This document shows positions 1-9,032 of a stretch of DNA of 64,000 nucleotides, piece by piece. The translations under genes and the position numbers were made by a program. Numbering within the stretch: the stretch's first letter is position 1; every line of letters starts with the position of its first letter. The notes beneath the pieces are model-generated. The model saw only the letters and a program-made list of their open reading frames with translations. It was not told where the DNA came from and did no database searches. The DNA is from Ruegeria sp. Alg231-54 (GTDB lineage Bacteria; Pseudomonadota; Alphaproteobacteria; Rhodobacterales; Rhodobacteraceae). Location of the stretch: assembly GCF_900143525.1 (NCBI RefSeq), contig NZ_FREZ01000002.1, positions 1 through 64,000 of the forward strand, in the 5' to 3' direction.

Positions 1-365
1 GGCTGGAGCAGGTCCCAAGGGTACGGCTGTTCGCCGTTTAAAGAGGTACGTGAGCTGGGTTTAGAACGTCGTGAGACAGTTCGGTCCCTATCTGCCGTGG
101 GTGTAGGAGACTTGAGAGGAGTTGCCCCTAGTACGAGAGGACCGGGGTGAACGATCCACTGGTGGACCAGTTGTCGTGCCAACGGCAGTGCTGGGTAGCT
201 ATGATCGGACAGGATAACCGCTGAAGGCATCTAAGCGGGAAGCCCCCCTCAAAACAAGGTCTCCCTGAGGGCCGTGGAAGACCACCACGTCAATAGGCCG
301 GAGATGTAAGCGCAGTAATGCGTTCAGTTGACCGGTACTAATCGCCCGATAGGCTTGATTTGATC
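1..365 (+). rRNA. rrl: 23S ribosomal RNA, 3' end (partial)
   Basis: The window starts inside the 23S gene. The sarcin-ricin loop (AGTACGAGAGGACC at about 130-143) and the typical alphaproteobacterial 3' end (GGTACTAATCGCCCGATAGG near 331-352) are present. The exact 3' end near 365 is an estimate. The 5S gene follows about 150 bp downstream on the same strand, so this is the distal part of an rRNA operon. Confidence 0.97.
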
Positions 366-512
366 CAGTAATGGAAAGACAAATCAAAAACATACACCTC
401 ATTAAACATGGATAACTTCGCAGCAACACGCTGCGGTGTTGATTGAAACAACAACCGTGCGGCAACGCGCGTCGCCTCTTTGCAAAGCAAAGCCGCGACG
501 GGGATTTTCCTC

Positions 513-630
513 GGTTTGGTGGTCATAGCGCAAGTGAAACACCCGGTCCCATCCCGAACCCGGAAGTTAAGCACTGCCGCGCCAATGGTACTTGGGCTTA
601 AGCCCCGGGAGAGTAGGTCACCGCCAAACC
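513..630 (+). rRNA. rrf: 5S ribosomal RNA
   Basis: A 118-nt segment carries the conserved 5S core (CCCATCCCGAACCCGGAAG near 549-567). Its ends pair as the terminal helix: GGTTTGGTGG at 513-522 with CCGCCAAACC at 621-630. It lies between the 23S end and tRNA-fMet, the usual order in Rhodobacterales. Confidence 0.95.
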
Positions 631-684
631 TAGAAAAATCCCCCAATCAAACTTCTCTCTTACGATCAAAAAAACACTACCCGG

Positions 685-755
685 TCTCAACTAGCCAAAT
701 AGGCGGTAGACCAACGCAAGGCCTCAACTAGCGTAAGCAATAGGCCAACGCAAAC
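685..755 (+). repeat. Imperfect ~36-bp tandem duplication between 5S and tRNA-fMet
   Basis: Two consecutive segments share CTCAACTAGC and ACCAACGCAA / GCCAACGCAA blocks (about 685-718 and 721-755). They lie in the transcribed spacer. This is probably a processing-spacer duplication with no coding content. Confidence 0.4.
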
Positions 756-758
756 TGT

Positions 759-835
<77 letters not shown>

Positions 836-1042
836 ACTTTAATGATTACCAATCAAATGCTTAAGCACCGCCTCACGGCGAAGTTGCAATTTGTGCCAAC
901 ACATCTGGAAGCACTGTGGAAGCAACAGGGACAAATTTGGCATGTGGCAACGCCACAACAGGGGCTGTCCGTGCAAAACTCAGCAAATAGGTCGCGATGA
1001 GCCCTGAACTGCTGGAAGCTGACTCGGTACTAAGACGTTTCG

Positions 1043-1261
1043 TCAACCACGGGCGCGCATGTCCAAAGCGTCTTGTGTTGTCAGTATGTTTCCCGCGTAA
1101 CCCCACGAGCCGCTGCTTACTTCTAGCAATCGGACAGACGTTCCGTTTTGTATTGTTTGCCCGGTGACTTCGCCAAATGCCTTGGTGACATTTTGTATTA
1201 TCTTGCCTTTTTCTTCTGCCGAAAACACACCTTCAAGCACCTGAATTTCAATTGAGGGCAT
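1043..1261 (-). CDS. 4-oxalocrotonate tautomerase family protein
   Basis: This 72-residue protein begins MPSIEIQVLEG, which after Met removal exposes the catalytic Pro1 of the tautomerase superfamily. The second half (VRLLEVSSGSWGYAG) matches the usual beta strand and loop before the C-terminal strand. Family members tautomerise 2-hydroxymuconate-type enols in aromatic catabolism or act on unknown enols. I chose the internal ATG at 1261 because it places Pro at position 1 and has GGAG six bases upstream; an ATG four codons earlier would bury the Pro. No pathway partner lies next to it, so its substrate cannot be inferred. Confidence 0.8.
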   Translation of the reverse strand: MPSIEIQVLEGVFSAEEKGKIIQNVTKAFGEVTGQTIQNGTSVRLLEVSSGSWGYAGNILTTQDALDMRARG

Positions 1262-1447
1262 TGCACACTCCATTTCATAAGACTTACCAAAATGCTAGTT
1301 TATACTTGGCCGATTGTTCCAAAAGATGACATGCAATGCCCTTTCTTGTAAGAATTCTATGCAGTTCGAGAGGAGCAACCACATGTCAGCAATGGTTTCG
1401 TTTCGCTCGGTCGCTGATCCAACGGTATACTAGCCATTCAATCTGAA

Positions 1448-1750
1448 ATGGGGTTAACCACAAATGATATGCGAACGGGCCGCCTTGTTTCATTCGCCGT
1501 CTTCAACGCACAAAGCGAATTCCGCGCCGAGCTTACTGCTGGCGACTCGATCCGGCTGGAGACGGAAGTTGTAGTGATTGGCTCTATATCCATGACCTTT
1601 ACACATCGGCTTTTTCGAGCTGACGGGAACATGACGGCGTTCGAAGCCGAATTCAAATGCGTGCTGCTAACCCTCGAAACCCGCCATGCTACAGAGACAC
1701 CCGATGACGTTCGCGAACGCGCAACCAAATGGTTGGAGAACCCAACCTGA
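1448..1750 (+). pseudogene. Hotdog-fold acyl-CoA thioesterase, truncated at the N terminus
   Basis: The 100 residues match the C-terminal two thirds of a 4-hydroxybenzoyl-CoA-type thioesterase: a strand pattern FRAELTAGDSIRLETEV followed by FTHRLFRADG and FEAEFKCVLL, ending in a short helix. The N-terminal part, where the family carries its catalytic Asp (DxD/WxDxD region), is missing. The frame is closed by a stop at 1415-1417, and no matching start region is seen in other frames. It is best read as a gene remnant in a debris-rich stretch. A short functional hotdog protein is possible but less likely. Confidence 0.55.
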
Positions 1751-1853
1751 AAGTCCGGAAGCCAACATTCAACACATATTGAGGAAAGGCGCCTTTGTCC
1801 GCATAGCCGACGAAGGCGATGTGCAAAAACGTATGAAGGAGTAGAGCAACATA

Positions 1854-1884
1854 CAAGCGCCCGACTGTTCAGGTCGAGCGCTTG
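1854..1884. terminator. Strong hairpin after the thioesterase remnant
   Basis: CAAGCGCCCGAC pairs with GTCGAGCGCTTG (12 bp, one mismatch) around the loop TGTTCAG. There is no T-run, so it may be a factor-dependent terminator or a relic hairpin. Confidence 0.4.
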
Positions 1885-1918
1885 AGCATTTGTTGCGGCG
1901 CGAACTCTCACCGGTTAA

Positions 1919-3231
1919 TCAAATTAATAATCGCATTACTGCTTTGTATTCGCGGCTGAACGCAATGTTTACACCCTGACGCCGCAATACTGGCTGAACC
2001 CTGCGTAGCGCGGCCCCAAACCTTGCCTCAGTCCGGGGAAAGCTATGGCTGCCTTCTTTCAGCGCAGGGAAGCGGTCCTTGAGAGTTTGCTTCAGTTTGG
2101 TTGCCGTGCCGCTCCAATACTGGAGTCCATCCATCAGCGACTAGAGTGCCAGCGCAACCGGGTTGGCCTCAACAGCGGCTTAGTCGCTGCGGGCATGATT
2201 GGCCGCGTAGGAGTCCAGAAACGCGACCTGAGTCCATCCAAGCGAATCCTCAGCGCAACCACCCATTTTGCGAATTCCGCCATTCTGGGGGCTTCTGTGA
2301 GGCTCACAGAGACAATCCGACCCAAGGCGCAGGACACGGCATCCAATAGCGCGTCGAGAATGTAGTGCTAGGCCTTTGCAAAATCGCGATTGAACGCGCC
2401 CAAGGTATTGCGCTTGCCACGTGGGATCACCGGCAGATGAATGCTAATGGCATGATCTGCCAGATCAGGCCGAGCAGATTGGTCGGGAATGCCGTTCCGC
2501 AGGCGAGGCCGGGTGGCATTAAACAACACCTTGGCGCTGTCCGTGTGCAGCTTGCGGGTACAAAATCCTCCGCCTGTTGCTATCCGGCAGAAAGCATCTG
2601 CAATCATCGGACGGATGGTTGAGAGATTGTCGAAACTCAGAACATAGTTATGCGTCGCGGCAATCACCAAATCCTGCTCGGAATTGGGCGTGCTGCGGGT
2701 GCTTGGGCTTGCAGGGTCGATCAGATCGCGCAGCGTTTGCGCAGTTGTGTTTTTGGCGCTGCGCTGTTCGCCGGACAGGATCAGAATGTGGTAGGGGCCT
2801 TTGGGGTGGAAACATCCCAGAACCCATGCCACCAACATGCGGAAATCATCTTCGCTGTCCACGTTCACAAAATCCCGCAACAGATTGATGCCTTGCTCGT
2901 GACATTCAAGTGCTGGCAACGCCTGCCTTGCGGGCGAGCGGCGAAAGCGCGCTGGCGGGTGACTGACAATTTGCCAGCCCTCGGCTGCAATGGCCACAGC
3001 CTGCCAATCCTTGTCGCCCAGACCAAGATAGAATGTTCGCCCGATAGAGGCGATGCGGCTGGACACGGAATATGTTTCACCTTCGAACCGTGCCACCCTT
3101 TCCAGCATTCGGTGTTTGTCGTCCAACGCCGCATTCGACGGAGCTTTTTGCGTAGAAAGCAGACTTTGCAAAGTCCCGCTGATCTCCCTCAGTCGCCCTT
3201 TGACACAGCCCTTTGACTGCGGCCACCCCAC
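1919..3231 (-). pseudogene. Decayed phage/plasmid-type primase-associated ATPase
   Basis: The open part (2368-3231, 287 codons) resembles the ATP-binding domain of prophage DNA-processing proteins: LILSGEQRSAKNTTAQTLR looks like a GEQGSAKSTT Walker A gone wrong, followed by a NYVLSFDNLS-type Walker B region. The protein continues in other frames down to 1919. The piece DAVSCALGRIVSVSLTEAPR is out of frame with the first part. A further piece has in-frame TAA and TAG codons, and the tail (WSGTATKLKQTLKDRFPALK ... ALRRVQPVLRRQGVNI) is a typical C terminus of these proteins. At least two frameshifts, two stops and a mutated P-loop mean it is dead. No integrase or other phage gene remains nearby. 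Confidence 0.75.
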
Positions 3232-3232
3232 A

Positions 3233-4411
3233 TCAGAAGACGATACGGGTTCTTAGGCCGAACAGCGTAATGCTGTCCTGAGTGGCGTTCTGCAGCGGGT
3301 CAGAAATGAATTGCACCGACGGCGTGATCTGCAAACCTGATGAGATTGAAAAGCGGTAGAATGCTTCCAGCGTGAACTGATCATCGTCGATGCCTCTTGC
3401 CTCGGCCCAGTTCAGGCCCAACCCGGCCAGATCGGTATTGCGACCATAGTAGCCAAGACCCGCTGAAACGGACCGATCATAGAGCGCTGCTGTCCCCTTA
3501 GAAGCCCCAGCCCGAAAGAAAGGCATCCATTTATTGTTAACAAACCATGCGGCTGAAAACGCAGCGCCGTAGTCTTCTGGACGGCTCCCATCGTCAGCCG
3601 CATCCGCATGCCAGACGGTCAAGTGGATGTTGTCGAAGTAGATGCGATCAAAGCCGGAGGTGTAGCCGAGTTCGAGCGATTTAAAGAGATTGCCGTCGCT
3701 AAACACATCAAAGTTTGGATCAGACGGGTCGGCGTTTGCGTCTGAGACGCTCGCAACAGCGTAGAAGTTTTCGCTCAGCTTTACCCCACCGGCAATGCCA
3801 AGACCTTGGTTGGGCGTGTTAATTGTCGGATTGGTATTAAAAGACAGGTTTTGGAAACCACTGTAAGGGCTGACCAACCCATAGATATCCACAAAGTCTG
3901 TTACATCAATCTGCCCGACTTGCAGCGTCCACGCGCCGTTCTCGGCCCTTTGGGTCCAGAACAGGTTGGTCAGCAGTAAACCATTATCGTTGAAGGCCGT
4001 CCCTGTGATCGAAAGGGCTCCACCATCTAGCCCAAGGAATTGCGGGGCAACATTGGTATAACTGTGCCGATCTTCGATCTTGAATGTCAGAGACCCCCGT
4101 TCAGTCGCCTGCCAACTGCCATAGAACCGCGCAATTCCGCTGGCAGCTTCGCCCTCGCCCAGATCCGCGTTCGTGGTTTGGCCCAACGCCAAATAGTCCA
4201 CGTTGAACCGAAACCCACCCTCAGCCAGTCGGTCTTTCCACTGAAACCAACCCGGAGCGATATTGCGTGGAAAATCGGAACGATATTGCGGATCGGTTAG
4301 CCCATCTCCGGGCTTTAGATCAGCTTCAACCGAAGATGGCCCGGATAGTCCCTGAGCCGACGCTGCGCCAGCAAAGACAATATTCAGTGCGACAACGAGA
4401 AATCTTATCAT
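3233..4411 (-). CDS. OprB-like carbohydrate-selective porin
   Basis: This 392-residue outer-membrane beta-barrel has a signal peptide (cleavage expected after FAGAASA, near residue 19), alternating amphipathic strands and a terminal Phe (TRIVF), the BAM recognition signature. Blocks such as GWFQWKDRLAEGG, TNLFWTQ and QITPSVQFISDP are typical of the OprB/LamB-like porin family of proteobacteria, which pass sugars or other small solutes. It is the last gene of an operon with the DUF3299 gene (4-bp overlap at 4408-4411) and a secreted amidohydrolase. This suggests uptake of a product made in the periplasm, which is inference. A decayed paralogue lies at 48753-49127. Confidence 0.8.
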   Translation of the reverse strand: MIRFLVVALNIVFAGAASAQGLSGPSSVEADLKPGDGLTDPQYRSDFPRNIAPGWFQWKDRLAEGGFRFNVDYLALGQTTNADLGEGEAASGIARFYGSWQATERGSLTFKIEDRHSYTNVAPQFLGLDGGALSITGTAFNDNGLLLTNLFWTQRAENGAWTLQVGQIDVTDFVDIYGLVSPYSGFQNLSFNTNPTINTPNQGLGIAGGVKLSENFYAVASVSDANADPSDPNFDVFSDGNLFKSLELGYTSGFDRIYFDNIHLTVWHADAADDGSRPEDYGAAFSAAWFVNNKWMPFFRAGASKGTAALYDRSVSAGLGYYGRNTDLAGLGLNWAEARGIDDDQFTLEAFYRFSISSGLQITPSVQFISDPLQNATQDSITLFGLRTRIVF

Positions 4412-5202
4412 TCAGACGCCTTTGCCCCGCCGGTCTTGCGATGGCCCGCCGCTCGGATGCGATCAGCAACACGTTGCTTCCATTCCAGCCCGTCTGCTTC
4501 AGTTTCCAGAGTTTCGACACGTTCCGTCTCTAGCTGGAAAGTCGCATTCATAGGCACGAGGCCGTCCACAACCATCATATTCTGAACAGAAGGATCGATA
4601 GTCAGCGTGCCCGTCAGCCGAACGGGTTCGTGGTAATAGCTGGGCGCCCAGTCGCCATTCAGCCGCACACGTATCATCTGGTTGGGCGGAGGTGGCGGCA
4701 TGTGACTGCACATCCCTCGTTCTGGCACCAAATATGCCACAGACTGACCGTCCGGATCACTCGGAGCAGGAATGGCAAAGCCCGCGAGTGTGATTGTTTG
4801 ACCGTCGAACCTCGGATTTCCGTTCGTTCCAGCCTTTCTTCGCCGCTCTTTCACAATCTCTCTTTGATCGAGCAGCCAATCGACATCAACGCCAACTCCC
4901 GCCAAGGCATCCTCGGTTTCGGTCAGAAGCTCCTGCCATTTCAGTCTTTCTTCCGCGCTGCCAGTGTCCTGCTGCAGTCTGCCACGCATCCGCACAACGA
5001 AAAGGACGTCGTCGAACTGTTCGGGGCTGAGGTCCCGATAGGGATCTTCATAGACCTGCACAGATGGGTCTGGAAGATCGACCCAGTCCAGCGCTGTTCC
5101 TGGCGTTGCCATGGCGGAATGACCGTAACAGACCAAACCCGCGAGCAAGATGGAGCGAAACCAAAAGAACATGAATACTCTCCGGTCGAGTTTTGGGGTC
5201 AA
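4408..5202 (-). CDS. DUF3299 domain protein, exported
   Basis: The 264-residue protein has an N-terminal hydrophobic export segment (about residues 11-32). The central region carries the family signature ERGMCSHMPPPPPNQM (around residues 160-176), whose Cys and His suggest a metal or ligand site in this family of unknown function. The C-terminal third is charged and predicted helical. It overlaps the upstream amidohydrolase gene and the downstream porin gene by 4 bp each, so all three are translationally coupled. No biochemical role is known to me; a periplasmic or lipoprotein-like accessory is plausible. Confidence 0.75.
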   Translation of the reverse strand: MTPKLDRRVFMFFWFRSILLAGLVCYGHSAMATPGTALDWVDLPDPSVQVYEDPYRDLSPEQFDDVLFVVRMRGRLQQDTGSAEERLKWQELLTETEDALAGVGVDVDWLLDQREIVKERRRKAGTNGNPRFDGQTITLAGFAIPAPSDPDGQSVAYLVPERGMCSHMPPPPPNQMIRVRLNGDWAPSYYHEPVRLTGTLTIDPSVQNMMVVDGLVPMNATFQLETERVETLETEADGLEWKQRVADRIRAAGHRKTGGAKASE

Positions 5203-6617
5203 TTCAGTGTATTTTTGTATATCACACCGTCCTTCATGATCAGCCGGATCGTATCAGGGCTTTCAGGCCTCGGGTCGGCGCCAAACCACTGATCACCAGT
5301 TCCCACTACTGAGAAGTCTTCTAGTGGGTTACCGTCGATCAGCAGGATGTCCGCATAGGCCCCTTCCTCGATCACACCCAGTTTTCCAGCGGTATACGGG
5401 TTCATAAAATCCCCTGACAGAGCGACAACTTCACCGCCTGTCGATGTCAGTGTCACCATGGACGTATAGGGGCCGAAAAAATCATTGTTTAAGTGTTTTT
5501 CGTAGGCAATCTGGATATTGCACGCCTCGACCGAACCAACACAGTCTGTCTGGAAACCCCGCTTCACCGGGCATTCTTTCATATTGTCGATATAGCCAGC
5601 AAATGTGGCCGACGCAGACTTTGCCTTGGCAAGGCTCGCCGGCACGTTCGCCACCGCCGGAATATCAAGAAGGCCGGGATCAAATGCCGTAAGGTTTGTT
5701 GTAATGTACGCACCCTTCTCGTTCATGACTTCGGCAATTTCGCAGTCAAAAGAAAAACCGTGTTCGATTGACATCACACCCGCGTCGAGCGCACTCAGGA
5801 TTGCTTCCTTGCGATAGGAATGCGCCATGACATAGCTGCCATATTCATTCGCGACCTGGACGGCGGCTCTGATTTCTTCGGGCGACCCGGCCAGCAATTG
5901 CCAAGGGTCGAATGCCGACACGACACCCCCGGATTGCATGAATTTCAATTGCGTCGCGCCCATACGAAAGTTGTTACGTGCGAATTTATAGACGTCATCA
6001 ACACCACTGACCTCCTGAGCCATGTTCAGCCGACCCATGTTTGTCTCCGAACCAGGTGGTGCCGTGAAATTCGCGAAGTCAGCGTGACCACCGCGTGTTC
6101 CAATAAATGCCCCAGATGGATAATAACGAGGACCCTCGATTTGCCCCGAGTCTATCGCCCTACGTAGTCCGCCATTAGCGCCACCAGCATCCCGGACAGT
6201 GGTGAAACCCTGCATCAAATACATCTCGGCCATCCGGGCACCGTGTATGGCAAAATCCTCCCAGGTCGTGTTGGCCTCCATCGCAGGCAAGGTCGGTCCC
6301 ATCAGCATGAGATGCGCGTGCAGTTCAATAAACCCGGGGGTCAGTGTCCGCCCCTCTCCGTCAATGACTGTAGCATTGGGGGCATCGATCGCATCGGTTG
6401 ATACGGACTTAATCAGGTTGCCCTCGACCAATACGCTGGCATTCTCGATGCGCTGTTCTTTCACGCCATCGAAGATGTGCACGTTGGTAAACAACGTTTG
6501 GGGTTCTTCTTGATCCTGAGCCTGCGCGGACGCTGAAAAAGAAAGACCTGCAGCGACAATTACCGTCGAGCAAAGCGACATTCGTAGACCGGACATAAGT
6601 ACTCCCTTCATATTCAT
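5199..6617 (-). CDS. Secreted metal-dependent amidohydrolase (prolidase/imidazolonepropionase-like)
   Basis: The 472-residue enzyme has a signal peptide ending near ASAQAQ (residue 34). It carries the full binuclear amidohydrolase set: HxH (H100, H102 in ELHAHL), a Lys in QLKFMQSGG (K225), His in VMAHSYR (H266) and IEHGFSF (H286), and an Asp in ALSGDF near residue 389. Relatives hydrolyse Xaa-Pro/Xaa-Arg peptides or cyclic amides. The Lys bridge is typical of the subgroup with periplasmic carboxypeptidases. It is the first gene of the amidohydrolase-DUF3299-porin operon and is divergent from the AraC-type gene at 6730, its likely regulator. The substrate is unknown. Confidence 0.85.
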   Translation of the reverse strand: MNMKGVLMSGLRMSLCSTVIVAAGLSFSASAQAQDQEEPQTLFTNVHIFDGVKEQRIENASVLVEGNLIKSVSTDAIDAPNATVIDGEGRTLTPGFIELHAHLMLMGPTLPAMEANTTWEDFAIHGARMAEMYLMQGFTTVRDAGGANGGLRRAIDSGQIEGPRYYPSGAFIGTRGGHADFANFTAPPGSETNMGRLNMAQEVSGVDDVYKFARNNFRMGATQLKFMQSGGVVSAFDPWQLLAGSPEEIRAAVQVANEYGSYVMAHSYRKEAILSALDAGVMSIEHGFSFDCEIAEVMNEKGAYITTNLTAFDPGLLDIPAVANVPASLAKAKSASATFAGYIDNMKECPVKRGFQTDCVGSVEACNIQIAYEKHLNNDFFGPYTSMVTLTSTGGEVVALSGDFMNPYTAGKLGVIEEGAYADILLIDGNPLEDFSVVGTGDQWFGADPRPESPDTIRLIMKDGVIYKNTLN

Positions 6618-6729
6618 GTTTTGCCAACAGTAGTCCGGAAAACTTTGCCTCGGTTGCCACTTTTGAATTAGGATGTTCGAATGTGATTATAAAAATGGCC
6701 ACTGAATACAAATACTAATCATCACAAGG

Positions 6730-7740
6730 GTGACGAGCTTGCCTTTCAACTCCACCTCTCAAGAGCATAGCGAGGGCTTTATTCGCCTCTCCTTAGCCGC
6801 TCCGTTTTTACAATATCTCACCGAACGCAAGATCAATCCGCAACCAGCATTGGACCAGGTCGGATTGAAAGTCGAACTATTGTCTGACCCATCCGTGTTC
6901 GTTCACTCAGAGCTGGTCTACGGTTTGGTGAATGCCTTCTCAGAAGTATCAGGGGATCGATACCTAGGACTGAATGTAGGTGAGGCGTTTGACCTACAAG
7001 GATGGCCGCCCTTCGCTCAAGCCTTGCAATCTACAAAAACGCTATACGAGTTTTTTACCCGCTTTGTTGGACTCGTACCGCAGGAGTCCAATTCTGTGCG
7101 GCACAGCCTTGTGATTGAAGCAGGCAAGGCGACTTATCGTATCGAGAGGCAACAGGAACCAACTGTCCCACCCATTCAGGTGACCGGTTTTGGTGCCGCA
7201 ATCTATGTACGCCTATTGCAGACCGTCGTCGGAGATTCCTGGGATTCTTCGCGTGTGCGATGGGAAAGCAGATACATCAATGGGCTGCCTATCGACTACA
7301 AAGGGATCGAGGTTGGCCTTGGGACTGATCCCGGAATGCAAATTAGTTTTCCTGTGGAATGGTTGTTTTTGCACCATGTCTCTGAGGGCTCTGCCAAGCC
7401 CATAGCTTCACCTCAACAAGAGGAAGAAGTAACCGTGGTGGCAGCTTTGCGCTCTGTCTTACGCGACAAACTAGATGAAACCAATTTGGGGCCAGAGATG
7501 GTGGCTGGAATGCTGGGAATTCGCCCGGAACGGTTTCTGAAAGCGCTTCAGCAACAAGGCACAACGCTGCCCCGTGAAATCAAACGGCTGCGTGTCGATG
7601 TCGCCAAAGAGCACCTCAAAGCAGACCAGATGACAATTGCGGAGATTGGTCTGATGCTCGGCTATTCCGACAAGTCCCATTTCACTCGCTTTTTCCGAGG
7701 TCAAACCGGAATGACACCGACCAAGTTCCGAAGCAAGTAA
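6730..7740 (+). CDS. AraC family transcriptional regulator with N-terminal arabinose_bd-type domain
   Basis: This 336-residue protein starts at GTG. The N-terminal two thirds match the arabinose_bd-type ligand domain found in OruR/ArgR-like AraC proteins (YGLVNAFSEVSGDRYLGL). The C-terminal ~80 residues form the double HTH, ending in the strongly conserved MTIAEIGLMLGYSDKSHFTRFF..G.TP. It is transcribed away from the amidohydrolase operon across a 112-bp gap, so control of that operon is the simplest reading. No clear Shine-Dalgarno is visible, so the start could shift slightly. Confidence 0.88.
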   Translation: MTSLPFNSTSQEHSEGFIRLSLAAPFLQYLTERKINPQPALDQVGLKVELLSDPSVFVHSELVYGLVNAFSEVSGDRYLGLNVGEAFDLQGWPPFAQALQSTKTLYEFFTRFVGLVPQESNSVRHSLVIEAGKATYRIERQQEPTVPPIQVTGFGAAIYVRLLQTVVGDSWDSSRVRWESRYINGLPIDYKGIEVGLGTDPGMQISFPVEWLFLHHVSEGSAKPIASPQQEEEVTVVAALRSVLRDKLDETNLGPEMVAGMLGIRPERFLKALQQQGTTLPREIKRLRVDVAKEHLKADQMTIAEIGLMLGYSDKSHFTRFFRGQTGMTPTKFRSK

Positions 7741-8161
7741 ATGTGGTCGAGCCAAATGAACGCTCAGAAAAAAAGGTCTTCGTCGGATCAGTTTGGAGAA
7801 GTTGTAGTGCGACGTTAAACAGATTAGTCGACGGCTTGAATTGGTTGGTTGTCACCGTCGTTACAACCTCTGCAACTGGCAGTTTCGTTGTGTTTTTCGG
7901 AGTTTGCAAAGCTTGGTTGCGAACGTCCGCATTGGGTTGCGATCAGTAATTGATGTCCGAAGCAGGTATTGCTTGGTCGGTCTCCCTCGCTAATGCAGCA
8001 TGTCTTTCGTCAACCTCATCTTGCTGATCGGATCATCCCGATAGCGTCTAAAGTGCACGTTTTGATGGAGGCAGCATGGGCGCCATTGAACATCGAGCGG
8101 CAAACGGTTTTCATACATAATCTGGGCCATCGCATTGAAGGTGAATTGCAGTCGCGGCGCC
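7741..8161. other. Intergenic stretch without recognisable genes
   Basis: This 421-bp gap separates the converging araC-type and tetR-type genes. Reading frames here are short, start poorly and resemble no family. No clear hairpin terminator with a T-run was found. Confidence 0.5.
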
Positions 8162-8827
8162 TTACTTGCGAGCCTTCACAATCACCGGTAACAATTTACG
8201 CAACTCATTCTCCAGCTCGGCAGCACCGTTTGCATCACCGGAAACAACACGCGCCAGGGCCTCTTGGAAAAGGCCATCGATAGCGGCGTAAATTGCCCGG
8301 GATGAGAGGATTGGGGAACCGTTCTTCAGAAGCGCATAGCGCTCAACAATCCACCAAGTCATGTCCTCCAAGTCACGGTCGATTTGCCGCACGTCATTCT
8401 GAAGAACATCGTCAAACAGCGCCTGTGAACGGAGATCGTACCAAAGACGGTGTAGTTTGGTTTCCTTCAATAGAGTTTCGGTTAGCTTCTCAATAAAAGC
8501 GTCAACAAGACCTTCCGGTGTTTCAGCTTGCTCCGTGGCCATATCGTAGCGGCGCACACACACTGATTTGTACTGCCGGATACACTGAACAATCAGGTCA
8601 TTCTTGTCGCTAAAGTAATAGCGCAACACCCCATGCGAGAACTCGGTGTTTTCCGCAATATCCCGCAAAGAAGTCCGAGCATAACCCAGTTCAGCGAGAG
8701 TTGTCAGCGCGGCGTCAGCGAGTTCTGCCTGACGATTGGCAAACTTGCCGACCTTCGCGTGCGCTCGCTTACTTACATCGGCCAAACGATCTCGGGATAC
8801 GGCCACAAAAATCTCCATATTTAGCAA
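8162..8827 (-). CDS. TetR/AcrR family regulator (BetI-like)
   Basis: The 221-residue protein has an N-terminal TetR HTH (about residues 32-78): TSLRDIAENTEFSHGVLRYYFSDKNDLI. The C-terminal ligand domain is of the BetI-like type (WYDLRSQALFDD). It is divergent from the enoyl-CoA hydratase gene at 9033 across a 205-bp AT-rich gap, which suggests it controls that gene, perhaps with an acyl-CoA ligand (inference). The start at 8827 gives a rather long N-terminal arm; an ATG three codons in is equally possible. Confidence 0.85.
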   Translation of the reverse strand: MLNMEIFVAVSRDRLADVSKRAHAKVGKFANRQAELADAALTTLAELGYARTSLRDIAENTEFSHGVLRYYFSDKNDLIVQCIRQYKSVCVRRYDMATEQAETPEGLVDAFIEKLTETLLKETKLHRLWYDLRSQALFDDVLQNDVRQIDRDLEDMTWWIVERYALLKNGSPILSSRAIYAAIDGLFQEALARVVSGDANGAAELENELRKLLPVIVKARK

Positions 8828-9032
8828 ATTTGAGCAGTTGATACGGCTTTTCAGCCGTTTGTGCAGATATTCCTCTTACTTTCGAATATCAATGCATTTC
8901 ATTTGTAAAGTAAAAATCTTTACAACTGTATAAATCTACTTACGTGTAACCGCGTCGGGCCCGTCAGCCGTGGAACCGCGGCGGACGCCGACAACTTAAC
9001 AAGTCAATGGAAGAACACTCAGGAGCCTCAAA

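Noticed and set aside
7743-7949. Small plus-strand frame after the AraC gene
   Set aside because: No ribosome site, composition unlike neighbouring proteins, and no recognisable features.
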